Below, one piece after another: positions 19,099 through 28,956 of a DNA stretch of 64,000 bases. Numbering within the stretch: position 1 is the first letter of the stretch; each line of letters begins with the position of its first letter. The DNA is from Puniceibacterium antarcticum (lineage in GTDB: Bacteria > Pseudomonadota > Alphaproteobacteria > Rhodobacterales > Rhodobacteraceae), in contig NZ_AWWI01000060.1 in assembly GCF_002760615.1 (NCBI RefSeq), forward strand, positions 124,001 to 188,000. Direction: 5' to 3'. The notes beneath the pieces are model-generated. The model was not told where the DNA came from, did no database searches, and saw only the letters and a list, made by a program, of their open reading frames with translations. Both the position numbers and the translations under genes were made by a program.

Positions 19099-20136
19099 AT
19101 GGCTGATTTCTTTACCACTCCCGGCGGGATCGCCCTGATCATCTTAGCGCAGTGCCTAGCGGTTCTGGGCTTTGTGATGATTTCACTGCTTTTCCTGGTC
19201 TATGGCGACCGCAAGATCTGGGCCGCTGTGCAGATGCGCCGCGGGCCGAACGTGGTCGGCACCTTCGGTCTGCTGCAGACCGTGGCCGATGCGCTGAAAT
19301 ATGTCGTGAAAGAGGTGGTGGTGCCTGCAGGGGCCGACAAGCCGGTGTTCATGCTGGCGCCGCTGACATCCTTCGTTCTGGCCATGCTCGCCTGGGCGGT
19401 GATTCCCTTCAACGACAGCTGGGTGCTGTCGGATATCAACGTCGCGGTGCTCTTCGTGCTCGCCATATCCTCGCTCGAGGTTTACGGCGTGATCATGGGC
19501 GGCTGGGCGTCGAACTCGAAATATCCTTTCCTCGGCAGTCTGCGCTCTGCCGCGCAGATGATTTCCTACGAAGTGTCGCTCGGACTGATCATCATCGGCA
19601 TCATCATCTCGACCGGGTCGCTGAACTTTGGCGATATCGTGCGGGCGCAGGATGGCAGCTTTGGCTTCTTCAACTGGTACTGGCTGCCGCACTTCCCGAT
19701 GGTCTTTCTGTTCTTCATATCGTGCCTGGCGGAAACCAACCGCCCGCCCTTTGACCTTCCCGAAGCGGAATCGGAACTGGTGGCCGGGTATCAGGTGGAA
19801 TACTCATCTACCCCGTTCCTGCTGTTCATGGCCGGGGAATACATCGCGATCTTCCTGATGTGCGCGCTGACCTCGCTGCTGTTCTTTGGCGGCTGGCTGT
19901 CGCCGATCCCGGGCCTGCCCGACGGGGCGCTTTGGCTGGTGGCGAAGATGGCGTTCTTTTTCTTCCTTTTCGCGATGGTCAAGGCAATCACGCCGCGCTA
20001 CCGCTATGACCAGCTGATGCGGCTGGGCTGGAAAGTCTTCCTGCCCTTCAGCCTCGTCTGGGTGGTCTTCGTAAGCTTCGCGGCAAAATTCGGATGGTTC
20101 TGGGGTTTCTACGCCCGCTGGACCACAGGAGGCTGA
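19099..20136 (+). CDS. nuoH: NADH-quinone oxidoreductase subunit H
   Basis: NuoH (ND1 family) forms the quinone entry channel and the first proton half-channel. The 345-aa membrane protein has about eight helices. It has the conserved [10 protein letters not shown] near residue 45, the [10 protein letters not shown] helix with its essential Glu, and the cytoplasmic loop [20 protein letters not shown] typical of the family. GAGG lies 5 nt before the ATG. Confidence 0.96.
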   Translation: MADFFTTPGGIALIILAQCLAVLGFVMISLLFLVYGDRKIWAAVQMRRGPNVVGTFGLLQTVADALKYVVKEVVVPAGADKPVFMLAPLTSFVLAMLAWAVIPFNDSWVLSDINVAVLFVLAISSLEVYGVIMGGWASNSKYPFLGSLRSAAQMISYEVSLGLIIIGIIISTGSLNFGDIVRAQDGSFGFFNWYWLPHFPMVFLFFISCLAETNRPPFDLPEAESELVAGYQVEYSSTPFLLFMAGEYIAIFLMCALTSLLFFGGWLSPIPGLPDGALWLVAKMAFFFFLFAMVKAITPRYRYDQLMRLGWKVFLPFSLVWVVFVSFAAKFGWFWGFYARWTTGG

Positions 20137-20137
20137 C

Positions 20138-20632
20138 ATGGCTCAGATGGATTATACGCGCGCCGCCAAATATTTCCTGCTGCAGGATTTCTGGGTCGGC
20201 ATGAAACTGGGGCTGAAATACTTTTTTGGTCCCAAGGCAACGCTGAACTATCCGCATGAAAAGGGGCCGCTGTCGCCGCGGTTCCGGGGCGAGCATGCCC
20301 TGCGCCGTTACGCCAATGGCGAGGAACGCTGCATTGCCTGCAAGCTGTGCGAGGCGATCTGCCCTGCACAGGCGATCACCATCGATGCGGAACCCCGTGA
20401 TGACGGCAGTCGGCGCACCACGCGCTACGATATCGACATGACCAAATGCATCTACTGCGGTTTCTGTCAGGAGGCCTGCCCGGTGGATGCGATCGTCGAG
20501 GGGCCGAATTTCGAATTCGCCACGGAAACGCGCGAAGAGCTGTTCTACGACAAGGACAAGCTGCTGGCCAACGGCGACCGCTGGGAATCCGAAATCGCCC
20601 GCAACCTTGAAATGGACGCGCCCTACAGATGA
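20138..20632 (+). CDS. nuoI: NADH-quinone oxidoreductase subunit I
   Basis: NuoI (TYKY family) holds clusters N6a and N6b, passing electrons toward N2. The 164-aa product has two 4Fe-4S motifs, [16 protein letters not shown] and [16 protein letters not shown], after an amphipathic N-terminal region that lies on the membrane. AGGAGG stands before the ATG, 1 nt after the nuoH stop. It is followed by the second copy of the two-hairpin repeat. Confidence 0.97.
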   Translation: MAQMDYTRAAKYFLLQDFWVGMKLGLKYFFGPKATLNYPHEKGPLSPRFRGEHALRRYANGEERCIACKLCEAICPAQAITIDAEPRDDGSRRTTRYDIDMTKCIYCGFCQEACPVDAIVEGPNFEFATETREELFYDKDKLLANGDRWESEIARNLEMDAPYR

Positions 20633-20642
20633 CAGCTGCACC

Positions 20643-20690
20643 CAAAAGTTTTCAGAAAACTTTTGCCAAGACTTTCCCCGAAAGTCTTGG
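20643..20690. repeat. Tandem two-hairpin intergenic repeat, copy 2
   Basis: CAAAAGTTTTC/GAAAACTTTTG with a 1-nt loop (20643-20665) is directly followed by CCAAGACTTTC/GAAAGTCTTGG with a 3-nt loop (20666-20690). The layout matches the copy at 6769-6814, including the TTTTGCCAA junction and the GGGG run after the second stem. Stem sequences differ between copies yet remain fully paired. Confidence 0.78.
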
Positions 20691-20702
20691 GGGGCGCTGC
20701 GC

Positions 20703-21107
20703 ATGAGTGGCAAGACCCCCTTCGAGTTGATGATGGAGCAGGCGCAGGAGCTGGCCAAGGCCTTCAATCCGGCGCTGACCTCGTTTGACCCCAAGGGCTT
20801 TGAAAAGCTCTGGCCGACCATGCCCAAGGAGTTCATGGAAATGAGCTTTGGCAAGGGCATCAGCAAGGAAGGTCTGGACGCCAAGACCCGTCTGCTGCTG
20901 ACACTGGCGGGGCTGACGATGCAGGGCGCGCAGGCCGACACGCAGGTGCGTATGACCGTGCGCCATGCGCTGGAAGCGGGCGCCACAAAAGACGAAATCG
21001 CCGAGACCATCGCACAGATGTCGATGTTCGCAGGTATTCCGGCCATGACACGCGCCATGGAGTTGGCGCGCGCGGTCATGGAAGACAAAAAGGATGATGA
21101 GACATGA
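20703..21107 (+). CDS. Carboxymuconolactone decarboxylase (CMD/AhpD-like) family protein
   Basis: A 134-aa helical protein of the CMD family, with [38 protein letters not shown] corresponding to the core helices. It lacks the C-x2-C pair of true AhpD peroxidoreductases (no cysteine is present), so it is not a classical thiol peroxidase partner. The ATG at 20703 follows immediately after the hairpin repeat. Its 3' end overlaps nuoJ by ATGA, which couples it to the complex I operon. Function here unknown. Confidence 0.85.
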   Translation: MSGKTPFELMMEQAQELAKAFNPALTSFDPKGFEKLWPTMPKEFMEMSFGKGISKEGLDAKTRLLLTLAGLTMQGAQADTQVRMTVRHALEAGATKDEIAETIAQMSMFAGIPAMTRAMELARAVMEDKKDDET

Positions 21108-21706
21108 GCGTCTTTGCCTTCTATCTCTTTGCGATCAGCACGATTGCCGGGGGTCTGTTCACCGTGATCAGCCGGAACCCCGTGCATTCGGTGCTCTGGC
21201 TCATCCTCGCCTTCCTTAGCTCTGCGGGGCTGTTTGTGCTTCTGGGCGCCGAATTCGTCGCCATGTTGCTGGTGATCGTCTATGTGGGCGCGGTCGCGGT
21301 GTTGTTCCTTTTTGTCGTGATGATGCTGGACGTCGATTTTGCCGAGCTCAAGGCGGAGATGGCGAAATACATGCCGCTGGCCATGCTGTTTGCGGTGATC
21401 ATCCTGATGCAGTTCGCCATCGCTTTTGGCGCCTGGCAAAGTTCCGGTGCGGCCGAGGGGCTGCGCGCGCAGGAGATCATGGCCGGGACAGAGAACACCA
21501 AGGCGCTTGGGCTGGTGCTTTATGATCAGTATTTCCTGCTGTTCCAGCTGTCGGCCCTGATCCTGCTGGTGGCTATGATCGGTGCCATCGTTCTGACGCT
21601 GCGCCATCGCGTGGATGTCAAACGTCAGGTTGTGGTTGCCCAGATGATGCGCGACCCGGCCAAGGCGATGGAGTTGCGGGACGTGAAACCGGGGCAGGGC
21701 CTCTGA
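21104..21706 (+). CDS. nuoJ: NADH-quinone oxidoreductase subunit J
   Basis: NuoJ (ND6 family) is a five-helix membrane subunit. The 200-aa protein has [16 protein letters not shown] in the first helices and the conserved [19 protein letters not shown], containing the pi-bulge helix that switches during turnover. The C-terminal tail ([20 protein letters not shown]) is charged and cytoplasmic or periplasmic by topology rules not resolved here. It overlaps the CMD gene by 4 nt. Confidence 0.96.
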   Translation: MSVFAFYLFAISTIAGGLFTVISRNPVHSVLWLILAFLSSAGLFVLLGAEFVAMLLVIVYVGAVAVLFLFVVMMLDVDFAELKAEMAKYMPLAMLFAVIILMQFAIAFGAWQSSGAAEGLRAQEIMAGTENTKALGLVLYDQYFLLFQLSALILLVAMIGAIVLTLRHRVDVKRQVVVAQMMRDPAKAMELRDVKPGQGL

Positions 21707-21782
21707 TCCGGGTGTAAAGACAGGCCGCGGGGCGACCTGCGGCGCGTGAATACAAAAGACGGGCACAGCCCGGAGGGACATG

Positions 21783-22088
21783 ATGATCGGACTTGAACAT
21801 TATCTGACGGTCGCGGGGACGCTGTTCGTCATAGGCATCTTCGGGCTTTTCCTGAACCGGAAGAACGTGATCATCCTGCTTATGAGCATCGAACTCATGT
21901 TGCTGGCGGTGAACATCAACTTCGTCGCCTTTTCGTCTTTCCTGGGCGATCTGGTCGGGCAGGTCTTCACGTTGTTCGTGCTGACTGTTGCGGCGGCCGA
22001 GGCGGCGATTGGTCTGGCCATCCTGGTCTGCTTTTTCCGTAACCGCGGCAGTATCGCCGTGGAAGATATCAACGTGATGAAAGGCTGA
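21783..22088 (+). CDS. nuoK: NADH-quinone oxidoreductase subunit K
   Basis: NuoK (ND4L family) has three helices with two buried glutamates that form part of the proton path: [10 protein letters not shown] and [12 protein letters not shown]. The 101-aa product is the standard size. Tandem ATGs exist at 21780 and 21783. GGAGGG is 2 nt from the first and 5 nt from the second, so the second is preferred. The 76-nt spacer from nuoJ is one of the longer gaps in the nuo operon. Confidence 0.95.
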   Translation: MIGLEHYLTVAGTLFVIGIFGLFLNRKNVIILLMSIELMLLAVNINFVAFSSFLGDLVGQVFTLFVLTVAAAEAAIGLAILVCFFRNRGSIAVEDINVMKG

Positions 22089-22092
22089 CGCA

Positions 22093-24279
22093 ATGGAATC
22101 GCTCATCCTATTTGCGCCCCTCTTCGGGGCGCTGGTCGCTGGTTTCGGCTGGCGCGTGATTGGCGAACGCGGGGCCATGTGGATCACCACCGGCCTGCTG
22201 TTCATGGCTTGCGCGTTTTCCTGGATCATTTTCCTGACATTTGACGGCACGCTCTACAAGGTCGAGATTTTCCGCTGGATCGAATCCGGCACGCTGAGCA
22301 CGTCCTGGGCGATCCGCATGGACCGGCTGACCGCGATCATGTTGATCGTGATCACCACGGTGTCCGCACTGGTCCACCTCTACAGCTTTGGCTACATGGC
22401 GCATGATCCGCAGTGGAAAGAGGGCGAAAGCTACAAGCCGCGCTTCTTTGCATATCTGTCGTTCTTTACCTTCGCGATGCTGATGCTGGTTACGGCAGAC
22501 AACCTCGTGCAGATGTTCTTTGGCTGGGAAGGTGTGGGCGTTGCGTCCTACCTTCTGATCGGGTTCTACTACCGTAAGCCGTCGGCCAATGCCGCCGCGA
22601 TGAAGGCCTTTGTGGTCAACCGGGTGGGAGACTTCGGTTTTTCGCTGGGGATGTTTGCGCTGTTTTATCTGGTCGACAGCATCAACTTTGACGATGTCTT
22701 TGCCGCCTCGCCGGAACTGGCGCAGACGCAGCTGTCCTTTCTCTGGACCGAGTGGAATGCCGCAAATCTGATCGCTGTTTTGCTGTTCATCGGTGCGATG
22801 GGCAAATCGGCTCAACTGTTCCTGCACACCTGGCTGCCGGACGCTATGGAAGGTCCGACACCTGTGTCGGCACTGATCCACGCCGCGACCATGGTCACCG
22901 CCGGTGTGTTTCTTGTCTGCCGCATGTCGCCGCTGATGGAATATGCGCCCGAAGCGACTGCCTTCATCACCTTCCTTGGGGCGACCACGGCATTCTTTGC
23001 CGCGACCGTGGGTCTGGTGCAGAACGACATCAAGCGCGTCATCGCCTATTCGACCTGTTCGCAGCTGGGCTACATGTTTGTGGCTGCGGGTGTGGGCGCT
23101 TATGGTGTGGCGATGTTCCACCTGCTGACGCATGCCTTTTTCAAGGCGATGCTGTTCCTTGGCGCGGGGTCGGTCATTCATGCGATGCACCATGAACAGG
23201 ACATGCGCAACTATGGCAGCCTGCGCAAAAAGATCCCCTTTACCTTCTGGGCGATGATGGTCGGCACCCTTGCGATCACCGGTTTCGGGATTCCGCTGAC
23301 GCATATCGGTTTCGCCGGTTTCCTGTCCAAGGATGCGATCATCGAATCCGCCTGGGCCGGGACACAGGGCGGCTATGCCTTCTGGATGCTGGTCATCGCG
23401 GCGCTGTTCACGTCCTTCTACAGCTGGCGTCTGATGTTCATGACGTTCTTTGGCGAAGCGCGCGGTGACAAGCATACGCATGAACATGCGCATGAAAGCC
23501 CGCTGGTCATGCTGATCCCGCTGGGTGTTCTTGGGCTTGGTGCCGTCTTCTCTGGCATGGTCTGGTACAACAGCTTCTTTGGCGATCATACGGCGATGAA
23601 CCGCTTCTTTGGGATCCCGACGCATCATGCCGAGGCGTCTGAAGCGGGACATGAGACAACCGTTGAGGCCGCACCTGCGGCGGGCGATAGCGGCGAGGGC
23701 GCTGTCGAGGCGACCGAGGGCGCGAGCCATGCTACGGGGGATGCGGCGCTTGCCGATACGAGCGAGCTTGCGAGCGAGAGTGACGGCGAAGCCGGTGCAG
23801 AGGCGCATGCGGCAATGGCTGGAACGGCCCCGGTCGGCGCAATATTCATGGCGGCGGACAACACCGTGATCGAAGAGGCGCATGCGGCGCCGGCCTGGGT
23901 CAAGGTCAGCCCGTTCATTGCCATGGCGATCGGTTTTGTCATCGCGTACCTGTTCTACATCGTGAACCCGGCGCTGCCGCGCCGTCTGGCAGAAAGCCAG
24001 AGACCGCTGTACCTGTTCCTGCTGAACAAATGGTATTTTGACGAGATCTACGATTTCCTCTTCATCCGCTCTGCCAAGGCCATTGGCCGGTTCTTCTGGA
24101 AGCGTGGCGATGTCGAGGTGATCGACGGGTCGATCAACGGGATCGCGCTTGGGATCGTGCCGTATCTGACCCGGCTCGCGGGCAGGGCGCAGAACGGATA
24201 TGTCTTTACCTATGCCTTTGCCATGGTGATCGGGATCGCGGTCCTCATCACATGGATGACCTTCGTGGGAGCCGAATAA
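22093..24279 (+). CDS. nuoL: NADH-quinone oxidoreductase subunit L
   Basis: NuoL is the distal antiporter-like proton pump subunit of complex I. The 728-aa protein has the Mrp-type core ([20 protein letters not shown], then [33 protein letters not shown] across two segments) and the C-terminal helices of the lateral arm. Residues about 511-576 are an Ala/Glu/His/Gly-rich acidic insertion of low complexity between helices. Such a loop exists in relatives, but this one looks expanded. Starts 4 nt after nuoK. Confidence 0.95.
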   Translation: MESLILFAPLFGALVAGFGWRVIGERGAMWITTGLLFMACAFSWIIFLTFDGTLYKVEIFRWIESGTLSTSWAIRMDRLTAIMLIVITTVSALVHLYSFGYMAHDPQWKEGESYKPRFFAYLSFFTFAMLMLVTADNLVQMFFGWEGVGVASYLLIGFYYRKPSANAAAMKAFVVNRVGDFGFSLGMFALFYLVDSINFDDVFAASPELAQTQLSFLWTEWNAANLIAVLLFIGAMGKSAQLFLHTWLPDAMEGPTPVSALIHAATMVTAGVFLVCRMSPLMEYAPEATAFITFLGATTAFFAATVGLVQNDIKRVIAYSTCSQLGYMFVAAGVGAYGVAMFHLLTHAFFKAMLFLGAGSVIHAMHHEQDMRNYGSLRKKIPFTFWAMMVGTLAITGFGIPLTHIGFAGFLSKDAIIESAWAGTQGGYAFWMLVIAALFTSFYSWRLMFMTFFGEARGDKHTHEHAHESPLVMLIPLGVLGLGAVFSGMVWYNSFFGDHTAMNRFFGIPTHHAEASEAGHETTVEAAPAAGDSGEGAVEATEGASHATGDAALADTSELASESDGEAGAEAHAAMAGTAPVGAIFMAADNTVIEEAHAAPAWVKVSPFIAMAIGFVIAYLFYIVNPALPRRLAESQRPLYLFLLNKWYFDEIYDFLFIRSAKAIGRFFWKRGDVEVIDGSINGIALGIVPYLTRLAGRAQNGYVFTYAFAMVIGIAVLITWMTFVGAE

Positions 24280-25841
24280 TGGACAACCTTCTTTCCATTG
24301 TCACCTTCCTGCCGGCACTGGCCGCGCTGATCCTCGCGCTGTTCCTGCGCGGGGGGGACAAGGCGGCGGACCGCAACGCCAAATGGCTGGCCCTGATCGC
24401 CACTTCGGCCACCTTCCTGATATCGCTTTTCATTCTGGCGCAGTTTGATCGCAACGACATCGGGTTCCAGATGGTCGAAAGCGCCGATTGGCTGCTGGGC
24501 CTGCAGTACAAGATGGGCGTCGACGGGATTTCTGTCCTGTTCGTGATGCTCACGACCTTCATCATGCCGCTGGTCATCGCGGCGAGCTGGAACGTGTCCA
24601 CCCGGGTCAAGGAATACATGATCGCCTTCCTGCTGCTGGAAACGCTTATGCTGGGCGTGTTTATGGCGCTGGACCTTGTGCTGTTCTACCTGTTCTTTGA
24701 GGCGGGCCTGATCCCGATGTTCCTGATCATCGGCATCTGGGGCGGCAAAGAGCGGATCTACGCGAGCTTCAAGTTCTTCCTTTACACCTTCCTTGGGTCG
24801 GTGCTGATGCTGGTGGCGATGGTCGCCATGGCGTCGAATGCCGGTACGACCGACATTCCGACTCTGATGTTGCACGAGTTTTCGTCCGCGACGTTCTCGA
24901 TCCTCGGTATTCCGGTGGTTGGTGGTCTGCAGACCATGCTGTTCCTTGCGTTCTTTGCCAGCTTTGCGGTGAAGATGCCGATGTGGCCTGTCCACACCTG
25001 GCTGCCGGATGCGCATGTGCAGGCCCCGACCGCTGGTTCGGTGGTGCTGGCGTCGATCCTGCTGAAAATGGGGGGCTATGGCTTCCTGCGGTTCAGCTTG
25101 CCGATGTTCCCGGTCGGGTCCGAGGTGCTGACACCGCTGGTGCTGTGGATGTCGGCGATTGCGATTGTCTACACCAGCCTTGTCGCGCTGGTGCAGGAAG
25201 ACATGAAAAAGCTGATCGCCTATTCGTCCGTTGCCCACATGGGCTATGTCACGATGGGGATCTTTGCGGGCAACCAGCAGGGCATCGACGGCGCGATTTT
25301 CCAGATGCTGAGCCACGGCTTTGTGTCGGGCGCGCTGTTCCTGTGTGTGGGCGTGATTTATGACCGGATGCACACCCGCGACATCGACGCCTATGGTGGT
25401 CTGGTGAACCGGATGCCGGCCTACGCGATGATCTTCATGTTCTTCACCATGGCCAACGTCGGCCTGCCGGGCACCTCTGGCTTTGTCGGGGAGTTCCTGA
25501 CGCTGGTGGGGATCTTTCAGACCAACACCTGGGTCGCTGCTGTGGCAACGTCGGGCGTGATCCTGTCGGCGGCCTATGCGCTGTGGCTATACCGCCGCGT
25601 GGTGATGGGTGATCTGATCAAGGAAAGCCTGCGCACCATCAAGGACATGACACGCCGCGAAAAGCTGATCTTTGCACCGCTGATCGCGATGACGATCTGG
25701 CTGGGTATCTATCCGGCGCCGATCCTTGACCGCATCGGACCCAGCGTCGAGGCGCTGGTGAGCAATTACGACACGGCCCTCGCGGCGGCGGACAGCGCCA
25801 CGCAGGTGGCTGATAATGCCGCCCCTGCGGCAGAACACTAA
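24279..25841 (+). CDS. nuoM: NADH-quinone oxidoreductase subunit M
   Basis: NuoM is the second antiporter-like pump subunit. The 520-aa membrane protein has the conserved [32 protein letters not shown] with the key Glu, and [20 protein letters not shown]. The start ATG overlaps the nuoL stop by one base (TAATG). The C-terminus is a short Ala-rich tail. Confidence 0.96.
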   Translation: MDNLLSIVTFLPALAALILALFLRGGDKAADRNAKWLALIATSATFLISLFILAQFDRNDIGFQMVESADWLLGLQYKMGVDGISVLFVMLTTFIMPLVIAASWNVSTRVKEYMIAFLLLETLMLGVFMALDLVLFYLFFEAGLIPMFLIIGIWGGKERIYASFKFFLYTFLGSVLMLVAMVAMASNAGTTDIPTLMLHEFSSATFSILGIPVVGGLQTMLFLAFFASFAVKMPMWPVHTWLPDAHVQAPTAGSVVLASILLKMGGYGFLRFSLPMFPVGSEVLTPLVLWMSAIAIVYTSLVALVQEDMKKLIAYSSVAHMGYVTMGIFAGNQQGIDGAIFQMLSHGFVSGALFLCVGVIYDRMHTRDIDAYGGLVNRMPAYAMIFMFFTMANVGLPGTSGFVGEFLTLVGIFQTNTWVAAVATSGVILSAAYALWLYRRVVMGDLIKESLRTIKDMTRREKLIFAPLIAMTIWLGIYPAPILDRIGPSVEALVSNYDTALAAADSATQVADNAAPAAEH

Positions 25842-25853
25842 GGAACGCTGATC

Positions 25854-27299
25854 ATGATCCAGGCAGATCTGAACGTCATTCTCCCCGAGATCCTGGTGGC
25901 AGTCTTTGCCATGCTGGCGCTCGTGGGGGCGGTTTACACCGAAAAGGACAAGGTGGCGCCGCTGTTGGTCTGGGCCACGTCCGGGCTGTTCATCGCCCTC
26001 GCAATCTGGATCGGTGCGAGTGGGCAGGGGGAAACGCGGGTCGTTTTCAACGGTCTGTTTGTTGACGATGCCTTTTCCCGCTTTGCGAAGGTTGTGATCC
26101 TGTTGTCTTCGGCGGCAGTGCTGCTGATGAGCCAGGATTACATGTCGCGCCGAGGGTTGCTGCGGTTCGAATATCCTGTGCTTGTCGCGCTCAGCGCCGT
26201 GGGCATGATGGTGATGGTTTCCGCCGGGGATCTCATGACGCTCTACATGGGGCTGGAACTGCAATCGCTGGCGCTTTATGTGGTCGCCGCTCTGCGGAGG
26301 GACTCTGTGCGTTCGACCGAAGCGGGTCTGAAGTATTTTGTGTTGGGTGCGCTCAGCTCGGGTCTGCTGCTCTACGGTGCGTCGCTGACCTATGGGTATG
26401 CCGGGACCACGCTGTTTTCGGGCATCGTCCAGACCGTGAAGGCAGGCGAGCTGTCTGTTGGCCTGCTATTCGGGCTGGTGTTCCTGATTTCTGGTTTGGC
26501 ATTCAAGGTCTCTGCCGTACCGTTCCACATGTGGACGCCGGACGTATATGAAGGTGCGCCGACACCGGTCACTGCCTTTTTTGCAACTGCACCGAAAGTT
26601 GCGGCCATGGGGCTGATGGCGCGGCTTCTGCACGATGCCTTTGGCGGTGCCGTGGGTGAGTGGAGCCAGGTGATTGCGCTGATTTCGGTGTTGTCGATGT
26701 TCCTTGGCGGTTTTGCGGCCATTGGGCAGACCAATATCAAGCGGCTGATGGCCTATTCGTCGATTGCGCATATGGGATTTGCCCTGATGGGGCTGGCGGC
26801 AGGCACGGCGCTGGGTGTGCAGGCAATGCTGATCTACATGACGATCTACGTCACGATGAACGTCGGCACGTTTGCCTTTATCCTGTCGATGGAGCGGGAC
26901 GGCCAGCCGGTTACTGACATCAAGGCGCTGAACATGTATTCCAAGAAGGAACCGGGACGTGCGCTGGCGATGCTGGTGCTGATGTTCTCGCTGGCCGGGG
27001 TTCCGCCGTTGGTGGGATTCTTTGGGAAACTTTATGTGCTGCGCGCGGCCTATGACGCTGGACTGGCCTGGCTTGCGGTTGCAGGGGTTGTCGCGTCGGT
27101 CATCGGGGCGTTCTATTACCTGCGTGTGGTGTTTTACATGTACTTTGGCAGCGAGAGCGATGAAGGTCTGGATGCCGGCGGTTCGCCCGTGCTTTTGGCC
27201 TTCCTCATGGTGTCGGCCTTTGTGATGGTCGCCGGTGTGGTGAACCTGTTCGGCATCGAAGGGGCTGCGGCATCAGCGGCTGCAACGCTTGTCAACTAA
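25854..27299 (+). CDS. nuoN: NADH-quinone oxidoreductase subunit N
   Basis: NuoN is the third antiporter-like pump subunit, next to NuoK. The 481-aa product has [14 protein letters not shown] with the essential Glu, the lysine helix region [20 protein letters not shown], and [18 protein letters not shown]. It is the last nuo gene and is followed 28 nt later by a strong terminator. Confidence 0.96.
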   Translation: MIQADLNVILPEILVAVFAMLALVGAVYTEKDKVAPLLVWATSGLFIALAIWIGASGQGETRVVFNGLFVDDAFSRFAKVVILLSSAAVLLMSQDYMSRRGLLRFEYPVLVALSAVGMMVMVSAGDLMTLYMGLELQSLALYVVAALRRDSVRSTEAGLKYFVLGALSSGLLLYGASLTYGYAGTTLFSGIVQTVKAGELSVGLLFGLVFLISGLAFKVSAVPFHMWTPDVYEGAPTPVTAFFATAPKVAAMGLMARLLHDAFGGAVGEWSQVIALISVLSMFLGGFAAIGQTNIKRLMAYSSIAHMGFALMGLAAGTALGVQAMLIYMTIYVTMNVGTFAFILSMERDGQPVTDIKALNMYSKKEPGRALAMLVLMFSLAGVPPLVGFFGKLYVLRAAYDAGLAWLAVAGVVASVIGAFYYLRVVFYMYFGSESDEGLDAGGSPVLLAFLMVSAFVMVAGVVNLFGIEGAAASAAATLVN

Positions 27300-27327
27300 G
27301 TGGCATCAGGGGCTTTTCGGAAAATGT

Positions 27328-27358
27328 GACGCGCCCAAGGGCGCGTCGCTTTTTGTTT
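27328..27358 (+). terminator. Intrinsic terminator of the nuo operon
   Basis: GACGCGCCC/GGGCGCGTC is a perfect 9-bp GC-rich stem with a 2-nt loop, followed by GCTTTTTGTTTT. Position after nuoN and the classic layout make this the operon terminator. Confidence 0.9.
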
Positions 27359-27360
27359 TG

Positions 27361-27408
27361 GACCCCTTCGGGGTTGCCTCCGGCGGGGATATTTTTAGGC
27401 AGATGAAA
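27361..27408 (+). repeat. Candidate Rhodobacteraceae intergenic motif
   Basis: A small stem ACCCC-TTC-GGGGT is followed by GCCTCCGGCGGGGATATTTT. From memory, near-identical strings recur between genes in many Rhodobacteraceae genomes. Only one copy is seen in this window, so the repeat nature cannot be shown here. It may serve as leader of birA. Confidence 0.35.
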
Positions 27409-27421
27409 CGGCGGGTTTTTC

Positions 27422-28168
27422 TTGGGCTGGCCTGACGGGTATCAGCGCCGCGTGCTGGTCGAGGTCGACAGCACCAATGCAGAGGCTGCGCGTCTTGCGC
27501 CGGGGCTAAGTGGGCCTATGTGGATACTTGCATTGAACCAAACGGCGGCGCGGGGGCGGCGTGGACGGCCCTGGGCGATGCCCAAGGGCAATTTTGCCGC
27601 AACCCTTGTATTGCGCCCGACTGAGTCGCCGGATGTGGTCGCGCTGCGGTCTTTTGTAGCGGCATTGGCGCTGCATGAGGCTTTTGTGCAAGCGACGGGG
27701 CGGACGGCAGGGCTGTCGCTCAAATGGCCGAACGACGTGTTGCTGAACGGTGGGAAGGTGGCGGGAATCCTGCTGGAATCCCTTGGCATGCGGCAGGGGG
27801 TGCAGCATCTGGCCATCGGGATCGGCGTCAATTTGGAAAGCGCGCCGACCGTGCTGGAGGTCGAGGCAGGCGCCGTGGCGCCGGTGTCGCTGATGTCTGC
27901 AACAGGAGTGGCGATCGGACCGGAGGCGTTTCTGGATATTCTTGCGGAGTGTTATGCCAAGGTAGAGCATATGTTCGTGACCTATGGCTTTGCCCCGGTG
28001 CGAGAGGCCTGGCTGCTGCGCGCAGCCCGGCTGGGCGAGACGATTACCGCCCGGACGGGCACAACCGAGACGGTTGGACGGTTTGAAACTGTGGACGCGA
28101 CGGGTCACCTTGTGCTGACCAGCGCCAAAGGCCGCGAGCGGATTGCTGCGGCTGATGTGTTTTTCTGA
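27422..28168 (+). CDS. birA: Biotin-[acetyl-CoA-carboxylase] ligase
   Basis: BirA makes biotinyl-AMP and transfers biotin to carboxylase lysines, here including MccA Lys609. The 248-aa protein is the monofunctional form without the N-terminal winged helix, so it should not act as a repressor. Motifs: EVDSTNAEA, the biotin/ATP loop AARGRRGRPW, LSLKWPNDVLLNGGKVAGIL with the catalytic Lys, and GIGVNLE. The only start giving the normal N-terminus is TTG at 27422. The upstream ATG at 27403 is out of frame and stops quickly. It begins 64 nt after the nuo terminator. Confidence 0.9.
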   Translation: MGWPDGYQRRVLVEVDSTNAEAARLAPGLSGPMWILALNQTAARGRRGRPWAMPKGNFAATLVLRPTESPDVVALRSFVAALALHEAFVQATGRTAGLSLKWPNDVLLNGGKVAGILLESLGMRQGVQHLAIGIGVNLESAPTVLEVEAGAVAPVSLMSATGVAIGPEAFLDILAECYAKVEHMFVTYGFAPVREAWLLRAARLGETITARTGTTETVGRFETVDATGHLVLTSAKGRERIAAADVFF

Positions 28169-28179
28169 AAGGCGTGAGC

Positions 28180-28953
28180 ATGCTTCTTGCCATTGATTGC
28201 GGCAATACCAATACGGTCTTTTCTATCTGGGACGGCACCCGGTTTCTGGCGACCTGGCGCACGGCGACCGATCATCAGCGTACGGCGGACCAGTATTATG
28301 TCTGGCTGAGCACGCTTATATCGTTCCAGAAGATTGAGGCGGTGATCACCGATGTCATCATCTCTTCCACCGTGCCGCGCGTGGTTTACAACCTGCGGGT
28401 GCTGTCGGATCGCTATTTCAACACGCGCCCCATTGTCGTGGGCAAGCCGGAATGTGCGCTGCCCGTGGCCGTGCGGGTGGATGCGGGCACGCAGGTGGGG
28501 CCGGACCGGCTGGTGAACACGGTGGCCGGTTTTGACCTTTATGGTGGCGATCTGATTGTCGTGGATTTTGGCACGGCGACGACATTCGACGTGGTGGCCA
28601 GTGACGGCGCCTATGAGGGCGGCGTGATTGCCCCCGGCGTGAACCTGTCGCTGCAGGCACTGCATCAGGCTGCGGCGGCGCTGCCGCATGTGGATATCAC
28701 CAAACCGCAAAGCGTGATCGGCACCAACACGGTCGCCTGCATGCAATCGGGGATATTCTGGGGCTATGTGGGCCTTGTCAAAGAGATCTGTGCGCGGATC
28801 AAGGCGGAACGTGGCGTGCCCATGCAGATTATTTCGACCGGAGGCCTTGCGCCTTTGTTCCAACAGACCGAAGAGCTGTTCAACGACTTCAAAGATGACC
28901 TGACGATGCACGGGCTGACCGTGATATACACCTACAACAAGAATAAAGGATAA
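28180..28953 (+). CDS. coaX: Type III pantothenate kinase
   Basis: CoaX phosphorylates pantothenate in the first step of CoA synthesis. The 257-aa ASKHA-fold protein has the phosphate loop DCGNTNTVFS at the N-terminus, GPDRLVNTVAG, and DFGTATTFDVV with the catalytic Asp, followed by GGVIAPGVNLS. The ATG at 28180 has AAAGG 7 nt upstream; a GTG at 28174 is too close to that site. It lies between birA and RNase J, an order I recall as common in alphaproteobacteria. Confidence 0.95.
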   Translation: MLLAIDCGNTNTVFSIWDGTRFLATWRTATDHQRTADQYYVWLSTLISFQKIEAVITDVIISSTVPRVVYNLRVLSDRYFNTRPIVVGKPECALPVAVRVDAGTQVGPDRLVNTVAGFDLYGGDLIVVDFGTATTFDVVASDGAYEGGVIAPGVNLSLQALHQAAAALPHVDITKPQSVIGTNTVACMQSGIFWGYVGLVKEICARIKAERGVPMQIISTGGLAPLFQQTEELFNDFKDDLTMHGLTVIYTYNKNKG

Positions 28954-28956
28954 TTT

